Positions 49,508 through 58,362 of a stretch of DNA of 64,000 nucleotides are shown in pieces. A program made the position numbers and the translations under genes. The stretch covers positions 176,332 to 240,331 of the forward strand of contig NZ_FXEH01000003.1 of the NCBI RefSeq assembly GCF_900176565.1, given 5' to 3'. Each line of letters begins with the position of its first letter. The stretch's first letter is position 1. Origin of the DNA: Thalassobacillus devorans (GTDB lineage Bacteria > Bacillota > Bacilli > Bacillales > Halobacillaceae). The notes below the pieces were generated by a model. It saw nothing but the letters and a program-made list of their open reading frames with translations. It made no database searches and was not told the origin of the DNA.

Positions 49508-49566
49508 ATTTTATCCCCTTTTGTTTTTGGAAATTTTACAACGAAAGCTCCCTTTACTTGAAGATC

Positions 49567-49739
49567 GGTTTCGTTACTTTTGCTTGGAGAAAATGGGGAC
49601 TTGGAAATAACTCGCTTTCCGCGGGGAAGACGGCAAGCCTCCTCGAGCTTAAGCTCTGCGGGGTCTTGCCAGTCTATCCTTTCCCGCAGGAGTCTCGCCA
49701 TTTCCAAGTCCCCATTGTTATGAATAGAGTAACGAAACC
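49567..49739 (+). repeat. long palindromic intergenic repeat, copy D
   Basis: The most complete copy. Outer arms GGTTTCGTTACT (49567-49578) and AGTAACGAAACC (49728-49739) are perfectly complementary, and inner arms AATGGGGACTTGGAAAT (49592-49608) and its complement (49700-49716) are perfect over 17 bases. Between them lie ACTCGCTTTCCGCGGGG, GCAAGCCTCCTCGAGC, GGGGTCTTGCC and CCCGCAGGAGTCTCGCC. The remainder of 49508-49925 shows no gene. Confidence 0.85.
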
Positions 49740-49925
49740 ATCCTCGTGATTATAATATGAGCATTCTGTAAAAGCCGCTGTTATGGTTATTTATCCCACA
49801 CTGTGCAAAATTAAGGCAAGTTTATTCATGTCTTTCTAGTCTATGCATGCCGAGGAACAGTTATATTTTTTCACTTTTGCTATTTCGGTTATACTGAAAT
49901 TAATAAACCTTAAAGGAAGATTACA

Positions 49926-50282
49926 ATGATCAAGGGCATTGGGATAGATCTTATAGAATTGGGTCGGATTAATCAAATTATAAAGCGTAATGACCGCTTT
50001 GTACAAAGGATTTTAACCGAAAAGGAACGGGGGCAGCTCGCTGCCTATAAAAATGAATCCAGGCAAATAGAATTTGTCGCTGGCCGCTTCGCTGCCAAGG
50101 AAGCCTTGGGGAAGGCGATGGGCACTGGCATCGGAAAAGTAAGTTTTCAAGATATAGAAATTTCCCGCAGTGAGCACGGGGCGCCTGAAATGAAGTTGCG
50201 CGGCTATGAACACATGAAAATATGGGTTTCTATTTCTCATAGTGAACAGCATGCCATCGCTCAGGTTATCATTGAAGAGTAG
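49926..50282 (+). CDS. acpS: holo-[acyl-carrier-protein] synthase
   Basis: A 118-residue 4'-phosphopantetheinyl transferase that activates acyl carrier protein from CoA. The magnesium-binding residues lie in MIKGIGIDLIELGRI (D8) and FAAKEALGKAMGTG (glutamate near residue 58), with FQDIEISRSEHGAPEMKL next and WVSISHSEQHAIAQVI at the end. Length is typical (B. subtilis 121). AAAGGAAGATTACA precedes the ATG. It is followed by nnr after 63 bases and starts the acpS-nnr-ydcC-alr block. Confidence 0.95.
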   Translation: MIKGIGIDLIELGRINQIIKRNDRFVQRILTEKERGQLAAYKNESRQIEFVAGRFAAKEALGKAMGTGIGKVSFQDIEISRSEHGAPEMKLRGYEHMKIWVSISHSEQHAIAQVIIEE

Positions 50283-50345
50283 AAGCGTCTTGCATAATTG
50301 AAATGGTTGTCTCATATAGTTTAATGCGGGTAGGAGGGAACGATA

Positions 50346-51863
50346 GTGTATATTGTCACCGCACATGAAATGTACGATTGGGATCGCAAATCAATAGAAG
50401 AAGCCGGAATGGACGGAAAAATTTTAATGGAAAATGCCGGACGGGCAGTCGCTGAACAAGTAGAAAAGCGTGTTCGAAACGATCAGCACATCGTTGTACT
50501 GATTGGAGCGGGCAATAATGGTGGAGATGGTTTTGTCATCGCGCGGACTTTATTGAACAGGGGGTACTCCGTGAAGGCATGGCAGCTAGTACCTGATGAA
50601 AAGATCAAAGGAGATGCACTTGTTCATAAGCAGTTGTATCTCGGAGCGGGCTTTGAGCTGGAACACCTCACAAAGGTGAATGTCTTGTTCCGTGAACTCG
50701 ACCAGGCAGATGTCATCATTGATGCCATGCTCGGAATCGGTGTCAACGGCAAACTCAAGCCACCGTTTGATCAAGTTACAGCCTATGCTAACCAGTCACA
50801 AGCGTTAAAAATTGCCGTCGATATCCCGACAGGCGTTCCTGCAGATGAGGGCATTACTGATTTTGACGGTTTGCAGGCTGACTATACGTGTATCATAGCC
50901 GCGCCGAAGTTGAGTGCCTTCCTTCCTCACACTGCACCTTATTATGGGGAGTGGGAGGTGGTGGAAATCGGCTTACCTGCTAAGATGTTGAAAAAGTCGT
51001 CGGTCTCACTATGGAACAGTGAGCATGCACGGTCCACCTTGCCGGAGCGTCACCCATTTTCCCATAAAGGGACGCATGGGAAGGCTTTAGTGATCGGTGG
51101 TTCCTACCTGATGCCAGGTTCGATAGCTCTTTCTGCGCGGGCCGCGCTTCGGTCTGGAGCTGGACTGGCTGCAGTTGCAACCCCGGAAAGTGCCTGGCCT
51201 TCTGTGTCCATGCATATTCCTGAGGCGACAGCTGTATCAACGTCGGAGGAAAATGGCGTGCTTGCTGAGAAAGTAGAGGTTGACTTCACTGGTTATGATG
51301 CTGTTGCGATCGGTATGGGGATGGGCAGATCGGATGCCTCGCGAACCATCGTTCAGCAAGTGGTAGAAGAAGCGGACGTTCCTGTATTGATTGATGCGGA
51401 TGGCCTCTACCTTCTGAAGCAGCTGCTTGAGGTCTTAAAAAACAGGACCGGCCCTGCCGTGTTGACTCCTCATCCTGGTGAGATGGCACACCTGTTAGGA
51501 ATAACAATTCCGGAACTGTTGGCAAGGCCATTTGAGTGGTCGCAGCGGTTCGCCTACAATCACGGGGTCTACATTGTCTTAAAGGGACCGTCTACAATTA
51601 TTACAGCGCCCGACGGAACCCAAGTAGTAGATACCTCTGGAAATGCAGGTTTAGCCAAGGGAGGCAGCGGTGATGTGTTATCGGGTATCCTGCTTGCCTT
51701 TATGATGCAATCACAGTCCATTACCGAAGCTTTATGCAATGGCTGCTTTCTTCATGGGAAAGCTGCTGAACTTCTCACAACGGAGGGCCATTCCAAAGCA
51801 GACTTGTTAGCGACTGACCTAATTGAGGGTCTATCCCGAGCTTTTCGTACATTTTCTAGTTAA
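50346..51863 (+). CDS. nnr: bifunctional NAD(P)H-hydrate epimerase / ADP-dependent dehydratase
   Basis: A 505-residue fusion repairing hydrated NADH and NADPH. The N-terminal epimerase domain (about residues 1-215, YjeF_N) has MENAGRAVAEQVEKR and IVVLIGAGNNGGDGFVIART. The C-terminal dehydratase domain (about residues 225-505, carbohydrate-kinase type) has HKGTHGKALVIGGSYLMPGS, LIDADGLYLL, VLTPHPGEMAHLLG and GNAGLAKGGSGDVLSGI with the catalytic aspartate. In B. subtilis the two activities are separate proteins. It starts at GTG after GTAGGAGGGAACGATA. Confidence 0.93.
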   Translation: MYIVTAHEMYDWDRKSIEEAGMDGKILMENAGRAVAEQVEKRVRNDQHIVVLIGAGNNGGDGFVIARTLLNRGYSVKAWQLVPDEKIKGDALVHKQLYLGAGFELEHLTKVNVLFRELDQADVIIDAMLGIGVNGKLKPPFDQVTAYANQSQALKIAVDIPTGVPADEGITDFDGLQADYTCIIAAPKLSAFLPHTAPYYGEWEVVEIGLPAKMLKKSSVSLWNSEHARSTLPERHPFSHKGTHGKALVIGGSYLMPGSIALSARAALRSGAGLAAVATPESAWPSVSMHIPEATAVSTSEENGVLAEKVEVDFTGYDAVAIGMGMGRSDASRTIVQQVVEEADVPVLIDADGLYLLKQLLEVLKNRTGPAVLTPHPGEMAHLLGITIPELLARPFEWSQRFAYNHGVYIVLKGPSTIITAPDGTQVVDTSGNAGLAKGGSGDVLSGILLAFMMQSQSITEALCNGCFLHGKAAELLTTEGHSKADLLATDLIEGLSRAFRTFSS

Positions 51864-51879
51864 TCAGGTGAGTGCGTTC

Positions 51880-51907
51880 CCTTTGTCCTCGAAATGAGAC
51901 AAAGGAG
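51880..51907 (+). promoter_or_regulatory. hairpin occluding the ydcC ribosome binding site
   Basis: CCTTTGTC (51880-51887) pairs with GACAAAGG (51898-51905), a perfect 8-bp stem with a 10-base loop. The 3' arm contains most of the ydcC Shine-Dalgarno AAAGGAG. It could lower ydcC translation or act as a temperature-sensitive element; a simple terminator is unlikely because no T run follows. Confidence 0.5.
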
Positions 51908-51915
51908 TTGAATTC

Positions 51916-52932
51916 ATGAAGAAACGAATAGCATTGCTCTTATTCGCCTCACTGTTCTTCGTCCTGCTCACAGCATGTGGAGAAAAATCAAAAGAAGATG
52001 TCGTCAAGAACCTGGAAGAACAGGTCGAAAAGATGAGCGGGTATAAAACAAATGCAACAATGACGATGAATACTGGGAAAGAGGAACAGAAATACCATAT
52101 AGAAGTATGGCATAAGAAAAAGGACTTCTACCGTGTGAAGCTCCAGCACGATCAGGATGAAGAGGGCAGTCAAGTGATATTGAAAAATAAAGATGGCGTG
52201 TACGTATTGACCCCGGCATTGAACAAGAGCTTTAAATTCCAAAGTGATTGGCCGCAAAACAGCAGCCAGCCCTATTTATATGAATCTTTAGTGCAGGACA
52301 TTCTGAAAGATCCGGAATCCACATTCACAGCTATGGAAGACTATTATATGTTCAAGACCAAGACAAACTATCAAAATAGCAAATCGCTCCCTTATCAGGA
52401 AGTCTACTTCGATAAGAAGACATACCAGCCGGTATTGGTAAAGGTCTATGATCAGGATATGCAGGCGCTGGTGGAAGTCCAGTTCTCCAACTTCACGAAG
52501 GATCCGTCGTTCAAGGATGAAGACTTTGAAGTCCAAAAGAATATGGCGGCTGTACAGAGTGAAGTTCCTGTCATGAACATGGAAGGGGAAAAAACATTCT
52601 CGGTTCTTTACCCGTCTGAGCAGCTCGGTGCCGAAATGACAGAAAAGCAAGAGATTGATTTAGAAAACGGTAAGCGGATTATTATGAAGTTTGAAGGAGA
52701 AAAGAACTTTACGCTAATCGAGGAGCAAGCAGAAGTCCAAACTGTAAGCACTTCCGATGTCGTTCCTGTACAAGGGGAGCCGGTCAACTTGGGCTTCACC
52801 GTCGGTGCGCAAAGTGAAACGATACTGGAATGGAACCACAAAGGGGTGAACTTCCGCCTCGCCAGTGAATCATTAACAAAAGAAGAAATGATCGCTGTTG
52901 CAAGCTCTGTCTATGAGCAGTCAGAAAAATAA
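51916..52932 (+). CDS. ydcC: YdcC-like sporulation lipoprotein (LolA/GerS fold)
   Basis: A 338-residue lipoprotein. The signal peptide ends in lipobox LLTAC with cysteine at residue 21. The body has the LolA/LppX-like beta-barrel pattern of YdcC, with EEQVEKMSGYKTNATMTMNT, IEVWHKKKDFYRVKL and VLTPALNKSFKFQSDWPQNS. In B. subtilis ydcC is a mother-cell sporulation gene; relatives such as GerS take part in cortex modification. AAAGGAGTTGAATTC precedes the ATG but is partly buried in a hairpin. It lies between nnr and alr, as in B. subtilis. Confidence 0.87.
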   Translation: MKKRIALLLFASLFFVLLTACGEKSKEDVVKNLEEQVEKMSGYKTNATMTMNTGKEEQKYHIEVWHKKKDFYRVKLQHDQDEEGSQVILKNKDGVYVLTPALNKSFKFQSDWPQNSSQPYLYESLVQDILKDPESTFTAMEDYYMFKTKTNYQNSKSLPYQEVYFDKKTYQPVLVKVYDQDMQALVEVQFSNFTKDPSFKDEDFEVQKNMAAVQSEVPVMNMEGEKTFSVLYPSEQLGAEMTEKQEIDLENGKRIIMKFEGEKNFTLIEEQAEVQTVSTSDVVPVQGEPVNLGFTVGAQSETILEWNHKGVNFRLASESLTKEEMIAVASSVYEQSEK

Positions 52933-52938
52933 TTCCAA

Positions 52939-52973
52939 TCAGGCAGGCTCAGAGGGTCTGCTTTTATTTTTTG
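52939..52973 (+). terminator. weak intrinsic terminator after ydcC
   Basis: GCAGGCTC and GGGTCTGC pair with two G-U pairs, followed by TTTTATTTTTT. Confidence 0.5.
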
Positions 52974-53058
52974 CGCTATCCTTGAACCGGGGGTTTGACA
53001 GGGAAGTCTCCTCATTCAATAATAGACGGAAAGGAATGGTGAGAGGAGAAGACAGCTT

Positions 53059-54219
53059 TTGGCAATAGAAACTTTTTATCGTGATTCCTGGGTAGAAATC
53101 AACCTGGATGCGATAGCGCATAATATCAAACAAATTAGAAATCATATTCCTGATAACAAGAAGATATATGCTGTGGTTAAAGCGAATGCTTATGGCCATG
53201 GGGATGTTCAAGTGGCAAAGAAGGCGTTGGAAGCGGGAGCCAATGCCCTGGCAGTTTCCTTGTTGGATGAAGCTCTCAGGCTTCGGGATCAGGGCATAAC
53301 TGCTCCTATTCTTGTGATGGGTTGGATACGCAGTCAAGACGCTCCTATTGCCGCCGCTAATGATATATCGGTCACGTTTTTCCAGAAAGAGTGGCTGCAG
53401 GAGGTAAAACACCAGGATCTGCCGCGCCCATTGAAGCTCCACTTGAAATGGGATTCTGGTATGGGTCGGGTCGGTATCCGACATCACGAAGAATTAACAG
53501 AATTGCTAACAGAACTGGACGATGAAAGGTTTTCACTGGAAGGGGTGTTCACTCATTTTGCTACCGCGGACGAAGCGGATTTTGCTTATTTTGAACAACA
53601 ACGCAGCTCATATAATGATATGAGAACCCTTTTAAAAGAAAAATGGCAGCAGCCAGTTGTATTCCACTCCAGTAATAGCGCGACAAGTTTACGGTTTCCT
53701 GAGCAGGAAGAAGATATGCTCCGGTTTGGAATCAGTCTATATGGGTTGTACCCCTCTCCTGTCGTAAAAGAAGAGCGCCCGATTGAGTTGGAGCCAGCCT
53801 TTTCCCTCCACAGCAGGCTCGTCCATGTAAAAGAAGTGAAAAAAGGGGACTGTATCAGCTATGGAGCTACGTATTGTGCGGAAGAAGATGAATGGATAGG
53901 TACAGTCCCGCTTGGATATGCCGATGGCTGGATCAGACAGCTGCAAGGAATGGATGTACTGATTGATGGAAAACGTATGCCCATTGTAGGAAGAATCTGT
54001 ATGGATCAGTTCATGGTGAAGCTCGACCGCCCTTATGAAGTAGGAGAAAAGGTTACTTTGATAGGAAGACAAAAGAATGAAGAAATTTCCATGGATGAAA
54101 TAGCAGCCTATTTGCATACCATCAATTATGAGATCCCATGCATCATCAGTGCACGCGTTCCTAGAATATATTACGAAAATGGGCAATTGATCGAAGTGAA
54201 AAATTCGGTCACGAGTTAA
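53059..54219 (+). CDS. alr: alanine racemase
   Basis: A 386-residue PLP enzyme making D-alanine for peptidoglycan. The PLP lysine is K41 in IYAVVKANAYGHG; the second catalytic base, tyrosine, is in KKGDCISYGATYCAEEDEWI (about residue 275), and RICMDQFMV lies near residue 310. Length matches B. subtilis Alr (389). It starts at TTG, preceded by GAGAGGAGAAGACAG. The order alr-ndoAI-ndoA-rsbR is the same as in B. subtilis. Confidence 0.95.
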   Translation: MAIETFYRDSWVEINLDAIAHNIKQIRNHIPDNKKIYAVVKANAYGHGDVQVAKKALEAGANALAVSLLDEALRLRDQGITAPILVMGWIRSQDAPIAAANDISVTFFQKEWLQEVKHQDLPRPLKLHLKWDSGMGRVGIRHHEELTELLTELDDERFSLEGVFTHFATADEADFAYFEQQRSSYNDMRTLLKEKWQQPVVFHSSNSATSLRFPEQEEDMLRFGISLYGLYPSPVVKEERPIELEPAFSLHSRLVHVKEVKKGDCISYGATYCAEEDEWIGTVPLGYADGWIRQLQGMDVLIDGKRMPIVGRICMDQFMVKLDRPYEVGEKVTLIGRQKNEEISMDEIAAYLHTINYEIPCIISARVPRIYYENGQLIEVKNSVTS

Positions 54220-54415
54220 TAAAGGGGGATGGTGACAATATATTCCTGTACCCTGGGTAATAATAAAGAAAACACAATTTCAGGAAAAAATGCCGACAGC
54301 CCTTTGCAATACGCCCGAGAGAGTGGTAATATGAGAATGGAATTATAGACTGGTTTTTATACTTTAGAAGAAGCAAAGTATAAGTTTTTCTAACAAAAGT
54401 GGATGGTGGAGGTGG

Positions 54416-54697
54416 ATGGTCTTGTCCGACAATCTACGGGAAATCACAATCAAACTTCCTCAAAGCATGTTGAAAGAAGTGGACGGGGTAGTGCAACATG
54501 AGAATGGAGATTGGAGCGATTTCATGTATCAGGCGACCAAAATGTATTTGCGGGAGAAGAAAAAGCGGCACATTAGAGAGTCCATGAGAAACGGTTACAT
54601 GGAGATGGCTAAAATCAATCTTAATATAGCTTCTGAAGCTTTTCAGGCGGAAGAGGAGGCGGAGAACACCCTAGAACGCCTAGTGAGCGGGGTGTGA
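54416..54697 (+). CDS. ndoAI: antitoxin EndoAI (CopG/RHH family)
   Basis: A 93-residue antitoxin. An N-terminal ribbon-helix-helix ([20 protein letters not shown]) binds DNA and a C-terminal helix ([20 protein letters not shown]) folds over the toxin, matching B. subtilis YdcD/EndoAI. TGGAGGTGG precedes ATG 54416; TTG 54422 is an alternative corresponding more closely to the B. subtilis start. It lies four bases before the toxin gene, so translation is probably coupled. Confidence 0.92.
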   Translation: MVLSDNLREITIKLPQSMLKEVDGVVQHENGDWSDFMYQATKMYLREKKKRHIRESMRNGYMEMAKINLNIASEAFQAEEEAENTLERLVSGV

Positions 54698-54701
54698 AGA
54701 T

Positions 54702-55052
54702 TTGATAGTCAAACGCGGCGATGTTTATTTCGCTGATCTATCCCCTGTGGTGGGGTCAGAACAAGGCGGTGTCCGCCCTGTATTAGTTCTCCAAAACGAT
54801 ATCGGAAATCGTTTCAGCCCCACAGTCATCGTGGCTGCCATCACAGCGCAAATACAAAAAGCCAAACTCCCGACACACGTTGAAATCAATGCTGAGAAAT
54901 ATGGTTTTGAACGTGATTCCGTTATATTATTAGAACAAATCCGTACCATTGATAAACAAAGGCTGACAGATAAAATAACGCAGCTGGATGAAAAGATGAT
55001 GAAACGTGTCGACGAGGCGTTACAGATCAGCCTCGGCTTAATAGCGTTTTAA
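54702..55052 (+). CDS. ndoA: endoribonuclease toxin EndoA (MazF family)
   Basis: A 116-residue PemK/MazF toxin that cuts single-stranded RNA at UACAU-type sites in the B. subtilis protein. It has [20 protein letters not shown] with the catalytic arginine/threonine region [20 protein letters not shown], and [16 protein letters not shown]. Near identity to B. subtilis EndoA is clear by eye. It starts at TTG after GAGCGGGGTGTG in the antitoxin end. It ends at a terminator, which separates it from the stressosome operon. Confidence 0.95.
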   Translation: MIVKRGDVYFADLSPVVGSEQGGVRPVLVLQNDIGNRFSPTVIVAAITAQIQKAKLPTHVEINAEKYGFERDSVILLEQIRTIDKQRLTDKITQLDEKMMKRVDEALQISLGLIAF

Positions 55053-55057
55053 CCTGA

Positions 55058-55087
55058 ACCGCTCCTGTACCGGGCGGTTTTTTATAT
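55058..55087 (+). terminator. intrinsic terminator of ndoAI-ndoA
   Basis: AACCGCTC and GGGCGGTT arms with a short loop, followed by TTTTT. Confidence 0.85.
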
Positions 55088-55140
55088 ACATAAAATCACT
55101 ACCCATTTTTCTCAACAGAAAAACCCCAGTTTTTGGGTTA

Positions 55141-55167
55141 TTGTAGCGGACGTGGAAATAATATAAT
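55141..55167 (+). promoter_or_regulatory. possible vegetative promoter of the rsbR operon
   Basis: TTGTAG, 15-base spacer and TATAAT; a shifted -10 gives 17 bases. It lies about 130 bases before rsbR. In B. subtilis the rsbR operon is transcribed from a sigma-A promoter at this relative place. Confidence 0.4.
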
Positions 55168-55301
55168 GTAGAATACAAGCGAAATATGTCGGAAGGTATG
55201 TCAAAAAAGGACAAAAAGAAGTTATTATTTGATTAAGGTGACGTTTCATGGGAAAATGTTTAATAAACTAAAATAATGGTCAATTTTTGCGGGGGTTAAA
55301 C

Positions 55302-56171
55302 ATGGATGCCAATTTAAAGAGCCTTGTGCTTGAAAACAGTAACGATATTGTTAAGATGTGGCTGGAGGAAGTGCAAAGCAGCAAGAATCAGGAGTACACT
55401 TCCACCATATCAGATGAACTATTTGAAAGTACAAATAGAGAATTTGTCAATGTAATATTTGCAAGTATAGAAAAGCAAGGACTTAGTTCAGAGTTGGATG
55501 ATTTTTCAGAGCGGCTCATCAACCTGGGCTGGCCATTGAGTTATTTGACGGATGGGATGCAGGTATTTCGTCGAGTAACCATCGATTTCATCTTAAGTCA
55601 ATCAGATAAAGTCGATTCCGAATACTTATCCAGAGTCATGCAGAAAGTAGATGCATGGGTCGGACCAATCATCAATCGTCTGGTGAATGAGTACTCCGGG
55701 AGCTGGGAGCATATCGTGTCATTACAGCGAGTGGCCCTACAGGAGTTATCTGCACCATTGATTCCGGTCATGGAAAATATTACGGTCATGCCGTTAATAG
55801 GAACTATTGATACAGAACGTGCGAAATTGATTATGGAAAACTTACTTGATGGAGTCATCAAACACCACGCGGATGTGGTTTTAATTGATATTACAGGAGT
55901 GCCAGTCGTCGACACGATGGTTGCCCACCATATCATCCAGGCCGCCGAAGCGGTAAGGCTGATTGGGTCCACGTGTATCCTGGTAGGGATCCGGCCTGAA
56001 ATCGCCCAGACAATCGTAAACCTGGGTATTGATTTGACCAAATTCCCGACAAAGAGCTCTCTGCGCAAAGGCTTCCAGTCAGCACTTGAGCTTACCAACC
56101 GCAAGATTGTAACAACAGAAGAAAAAGATGAAAGTATTGAAAAACTAATTGATTCATTGGATGGGGAGTGA
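55302..56171 (+). CDS. rsbR: stressosome protein RsbR (RsbRA type)
   Basis: A 289-residue protein with an N-terminal non-heme globin domain (about residues 1-150) and a C-terminal STAS domain (about residues 160-275). [20 protein letters not shown] opens the STAS part and [20 protein letters not shown] carries the conserved threonine phosphorylated by RsbT. The second phosphorylated threonine of B. subtilis RsbRA corresponds to the region near FPTKSS. With RsbS it forms the stressosome. ATG 55302 has GGGGG upstream; the TTG at 55287 lies before it. The stop overlaps the rsbS start by four bases. Confidence 0.95.
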   Translation: MDANLKSLVLENSNDIVKMWLEEVQSSKNQEYTSTISDELFESTNREFVNVIFASIEKQGLSSELDDFSERLINLGWPLSYLTDGMQVFRRVTIDFILSQSDKVDSEYLSRVMQKVDAWVGPIINRLVNEYSGSWEHIVSLQRVALQELSAPLIPVMENITVMPLIGTIDTERAKLIMENLLDGVIKHHADVVLIDITGVPVVDTMVAHHIIQAAEAVRLIGSTCILVGIRPEIAQTIVNLGIDLTKFPTKSSLRKGFQSALELTNRKIVTTEEKDESIEKLIDSLDGE

Positions 56172-56533
56172 AGGCTGTGAGAATTCCAATTTTAAAGTTG
56201 CATAATTACCTGTTGATTTCGATTCAGATCGACTTAGATGATCAGACAGCCATTCAATTTCAGGAAGATCTGCTGAACAAGATACACGCAAGCGGGGCTA
56301 CAGGGGTAGTCATCGATTTGACTTCAGTGGACATCATCGACTCCTTCATCGCTAAGGTGTTGGGAGACGTTGTGACCATGTCTGATTTAATGGGTGCTAA
56401 AGTTGTCTTGACTGGTATTCAGCCAGCTGTTGCGATGACGTTGATCGACCTTGGAATACATTTGCAAGATGTACCGACGGCATTAGACTTAGAACAAGGG
56501 CTGATCAAACTTCGTCAGGAATTGGAGGAATAA
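56168..56533 (+). CDS. rsbS: stressosome core protein RsbS
   Basis: A 121-residue single STAS domain, same length as B. subtilis Rsb[21 protein letters not shown] holds the serine phosphorylated by RsbT. RsbS and RsbR sequester RsbT until stress. It starts at GTG overlapping the rsbR stop (GTGA). The next gene starts four bases after its stop. The very high similarity to B. subtilis shows strong constraint. Confidence 0.96.
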   Translation: MKAVRIPILKLHNYLLISIQIDLDDQTAIQFQEDLLNKIHASGATGVVIDLTSVDIIDSFIAKVLGDVVTMSDLMGAKVVLTGIQPAVAMTLIDLGIHLQDVPTALDLEQGLIKLRQELEE

Positions 56534-56537
56534 GCGA

Positions 56538-56939
56538 ATGGACTTCCAATCCTGTGTGAATATTAAAAAGGAATGGGATATTGTCGGGGCTCGTCAATTG
56601 GGACGGGACATCGCAAAAAAAATCGGCTTCGGTACGGTCGACCAAGCGCGTATCGCGACTGCCATTTCAGAATTAGCAAGAAACATTTATTTATATGCAG
56701 GGAGTGGAAAGGTTTGTTTTGAGGCCATTGATGATATGAACCACAAAGGTTTAAGTATCATCGCCATAGATGAGGGGCCTGGTATCGAGGAATTGAGTCA
56801 GGTAATGGAAGATGGTTTCTCTACCTCTGGGGGACTCGGAGCAGGACTTCCTGGTGTTAAACGATTGATGGACGAATTCGATATTGTGTCCGAGCAAGGG
56901 AAAGGTACAGAAATTAAAGTTGTCAAATGGCTCCGTTAA
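56538..56939 (+). CDS. rsbT: serine/threonine kinase and RsbU activator RsbT
   Basis: A 133-residue GHKL-fold protein kinase. The ATP-binding N box is ATAISELARNIYLYAG, G1 box AIDEGPGIEEL and G2 box GLGAGLPGVKRLMDEF. It phosphorylates RsbS and RsbR, is released from the stressosome and then activates RsbU. Length matches B. subtilis (133). AGGAATAAGCG precedes the ATG. Central member of the operon. Confidence 0.96.
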   Translation: MDFQSCVNIKKEWDIVGARQLGRDIAKKIGFGTVDQARIATAISELARNIYLYAGSGKVCFEAIDDMNHKGLSIIAIDEGPGIEELSQVMEDGFSTSGGLGAGLPGVKRLMDEFDIVSEQGKGTEIKVVKWLR

Positions 56940-56954
56940 AGGAGGTTGTAAACG

Positions 56955-57965
56955 ATGAGCACCTTGAAGCTTGACCTTGAAAACTATAAAGAACTATTGA
57001 AAGAATACATCAGAACTAAAGACGAACAAGCTTTATATCAAGCAGAGCAATTCAGTAAACATTCAATGCAGCACAATATTTCACCAGAAGAAATCATTAA
57101 TATTCATGTACAGTCATTAGAAGAAATTTATCCTGAGATGCCTGCTGATATCCAGGCTTCGATGAACTTTCTATTAGAAACAATGATTTCTTATGGGCTA
57201 GCTTATCAAGAACATCAAGCTTTAAGAGAGAAGCAGCTTGAGCTTAAGTCTGAGCTTTCAGTGGCTGCCAACATGCAGAAGACTCTTCTTTCTACAAAAA
57301 AACCCGATTTTGATGGCATCGAAATTGGAGCAATCAGTGTTCCTGCCAAGCAAATGAATGGAGATTACCATCATTTTGTACAAGACCAGGAGGGTTCGCT
57401 TGGAATTGGGATCGCTGACGTGATTGGTAAAGGGGTTCCAGCAGCTTTATGTATGTCTATGATCAAATATTCCATGGACAGTTTTCCGCATAAACGCATG
57501 GAACCTAGTGTTATTTTGGAAAGCTTAAATCGTGTGGTGGAACGAAATGTCGATTCCAGCATGTTTATCACGATGTTTTATGGCCTGTATAACCCGCAGA
57601 GCCATAAGTTCTATTACTCATCCGCCGGTCATGAACCAGGTTATTATTATCATCATGAACGCGGCGAGTTTTGTGAAATGGATGCTCCTGGCCTGGTGCT
57701 TGGGGTTACGAAAGATGCAGAATATCCTCAAAAAGAACAACAAGTTGATCCTGGCGATATGATTATCATGCTGACAGACGGCGTGACAGAATGTCGACAG
57801 GGCGACAGGTTCATTGAGCCCGAAGAAGTATTGGAAATCATAAAAAAATATATGGATCTGCCTGCACAGGAAATGGTGGAACAGGTCTACAAGCATTTTG
57901 AAAAGTTACAGGACTTCCAGTTAAGGGACGACTTTACTCTCGTTGTGCTAAGAAGGAATGTTTAA
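56955..57965 (+). CDS. rsbU: PP2C-type phosphatase RsbU
   Basis: A 336-residue SpoIIE/PP2C phosphatase. The N-terminal helical domain (about residues 1-85) binds RsbT. The catalytic domain (about residues 115-335) contains GAISVPAKQMNGDYHHF and GIADVIGKGVPAALCMSM with the metal aspartates, and DPGDMIIMLTDGVTE and LRDDFTLVVL near the end. It dephosphorylates RsbV under environmental stress. AAAGGAGGTTGTAAACG precedes the ATG. Its stop codon lies within the -35 of the internal sigma-B promoter. Confidence 0.96.
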   Translation: MSTLKLDLENYKELLKEYIRTKDEQALYQAEQFSKHSMQHNISPEEIINIHVQSLEEIYPEMPADIQASMNFLLETMISYGLAYQEHQALREKQLELKSELSVAANMQKTLLSTKKPDFDGIEIGAISVPAKQMNGDYHHFVQDQEGSLGIGIADVIGKGVPAALCMSMIKYSMDSFPHKRMEPSVILESLNRVVERNVDSSMFITMFYGLYNPQSHKFYYSSAGHEPGYYYHHERGEFCEMDAPGLVLGVTKDAEYPQKEQQVDPGDMIIMLTDGVTECRQGDRFIEPEEVLEIIKKYMDLPAQEMVEQVYKHFEKLQDFQLRDDFTLVVLRRNV

Positions 57966-57985
57966 GCCTTCTTAATTGTGGGTAC
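57960..57985 (+). promoter_or_regulatory. sigma-B promoter before rsbV
   Basis: GTTTAA (perfect -35, sharing bases with the rsbU stop codon), a 14-base spacer and GGGTAC (one mismatch to GGGTAT). The start point would lie about 40 bases before rsbV. B. subtilis has the same autoregulatory promoter between rsbU and rsbV. Confidence 0.9.
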
Positions 57986-58031
57986 ATGTCATCTGATGCA
58001 CCATTTTAGCTAAAATAGGAGGATGAGTTAA

Positions 58032-58361
58032 TTGAACTTAACTATAGATGTAACGAATAAAGAGCATAAATCAGTGGTTACGCTTTCAGGTGAAATCGAC
58101 GCGTTTACAGCTCCAAAGCTGAAAGAAGAGCTGCTGCCTTTGACGAAAGATGAGGGCAAAACTGTGGAAGTTGACCTGAATAATGTTAACTATATGGACA
58201 GTACGGGTCTAGGTGTTTTTATCAGTGCTTTGAAGTCTACCAAAGAACATAATTCTGAATTGAAACTGGTTCATATGCAAGAACGTGTGCACCGTCTCTT
58301 CAAAATCACCGGGCTTACCGAGATCATGAATATCGACTCTACAGTACAAGGTGGAATTTAA
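58032..58361 (+). CDS. rsbV: anti-anti-sigma factor RsbV
   Basis: A 109-residue STAS protein that binds the anti-sigma factor RsbW when unphosphorylated. VNNVNYMDSTGLGVFISALK... style region (YMDSTGLGVF, about residues 55-64) contains the serine that RsbW phosphorylates. Length matches B. subtilis RsbV (109). It starts at TTG with AGGAGGATGAG upstream, directly behind the sigma-B promoter. Its stop is next to the rsbW start. Confidence 0.95.
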   Translation: MNLTIDVTNKEHKSVVTLSGEIDAFTAPKLKEELLPLTKDEGKTVEVDLNNVNYMDSTGLGVFISALKSTKEHNSELKLVHMQERVHRLFKITGLTEIMNIDSTVQGGI

Positions 58362-58362
58362 A

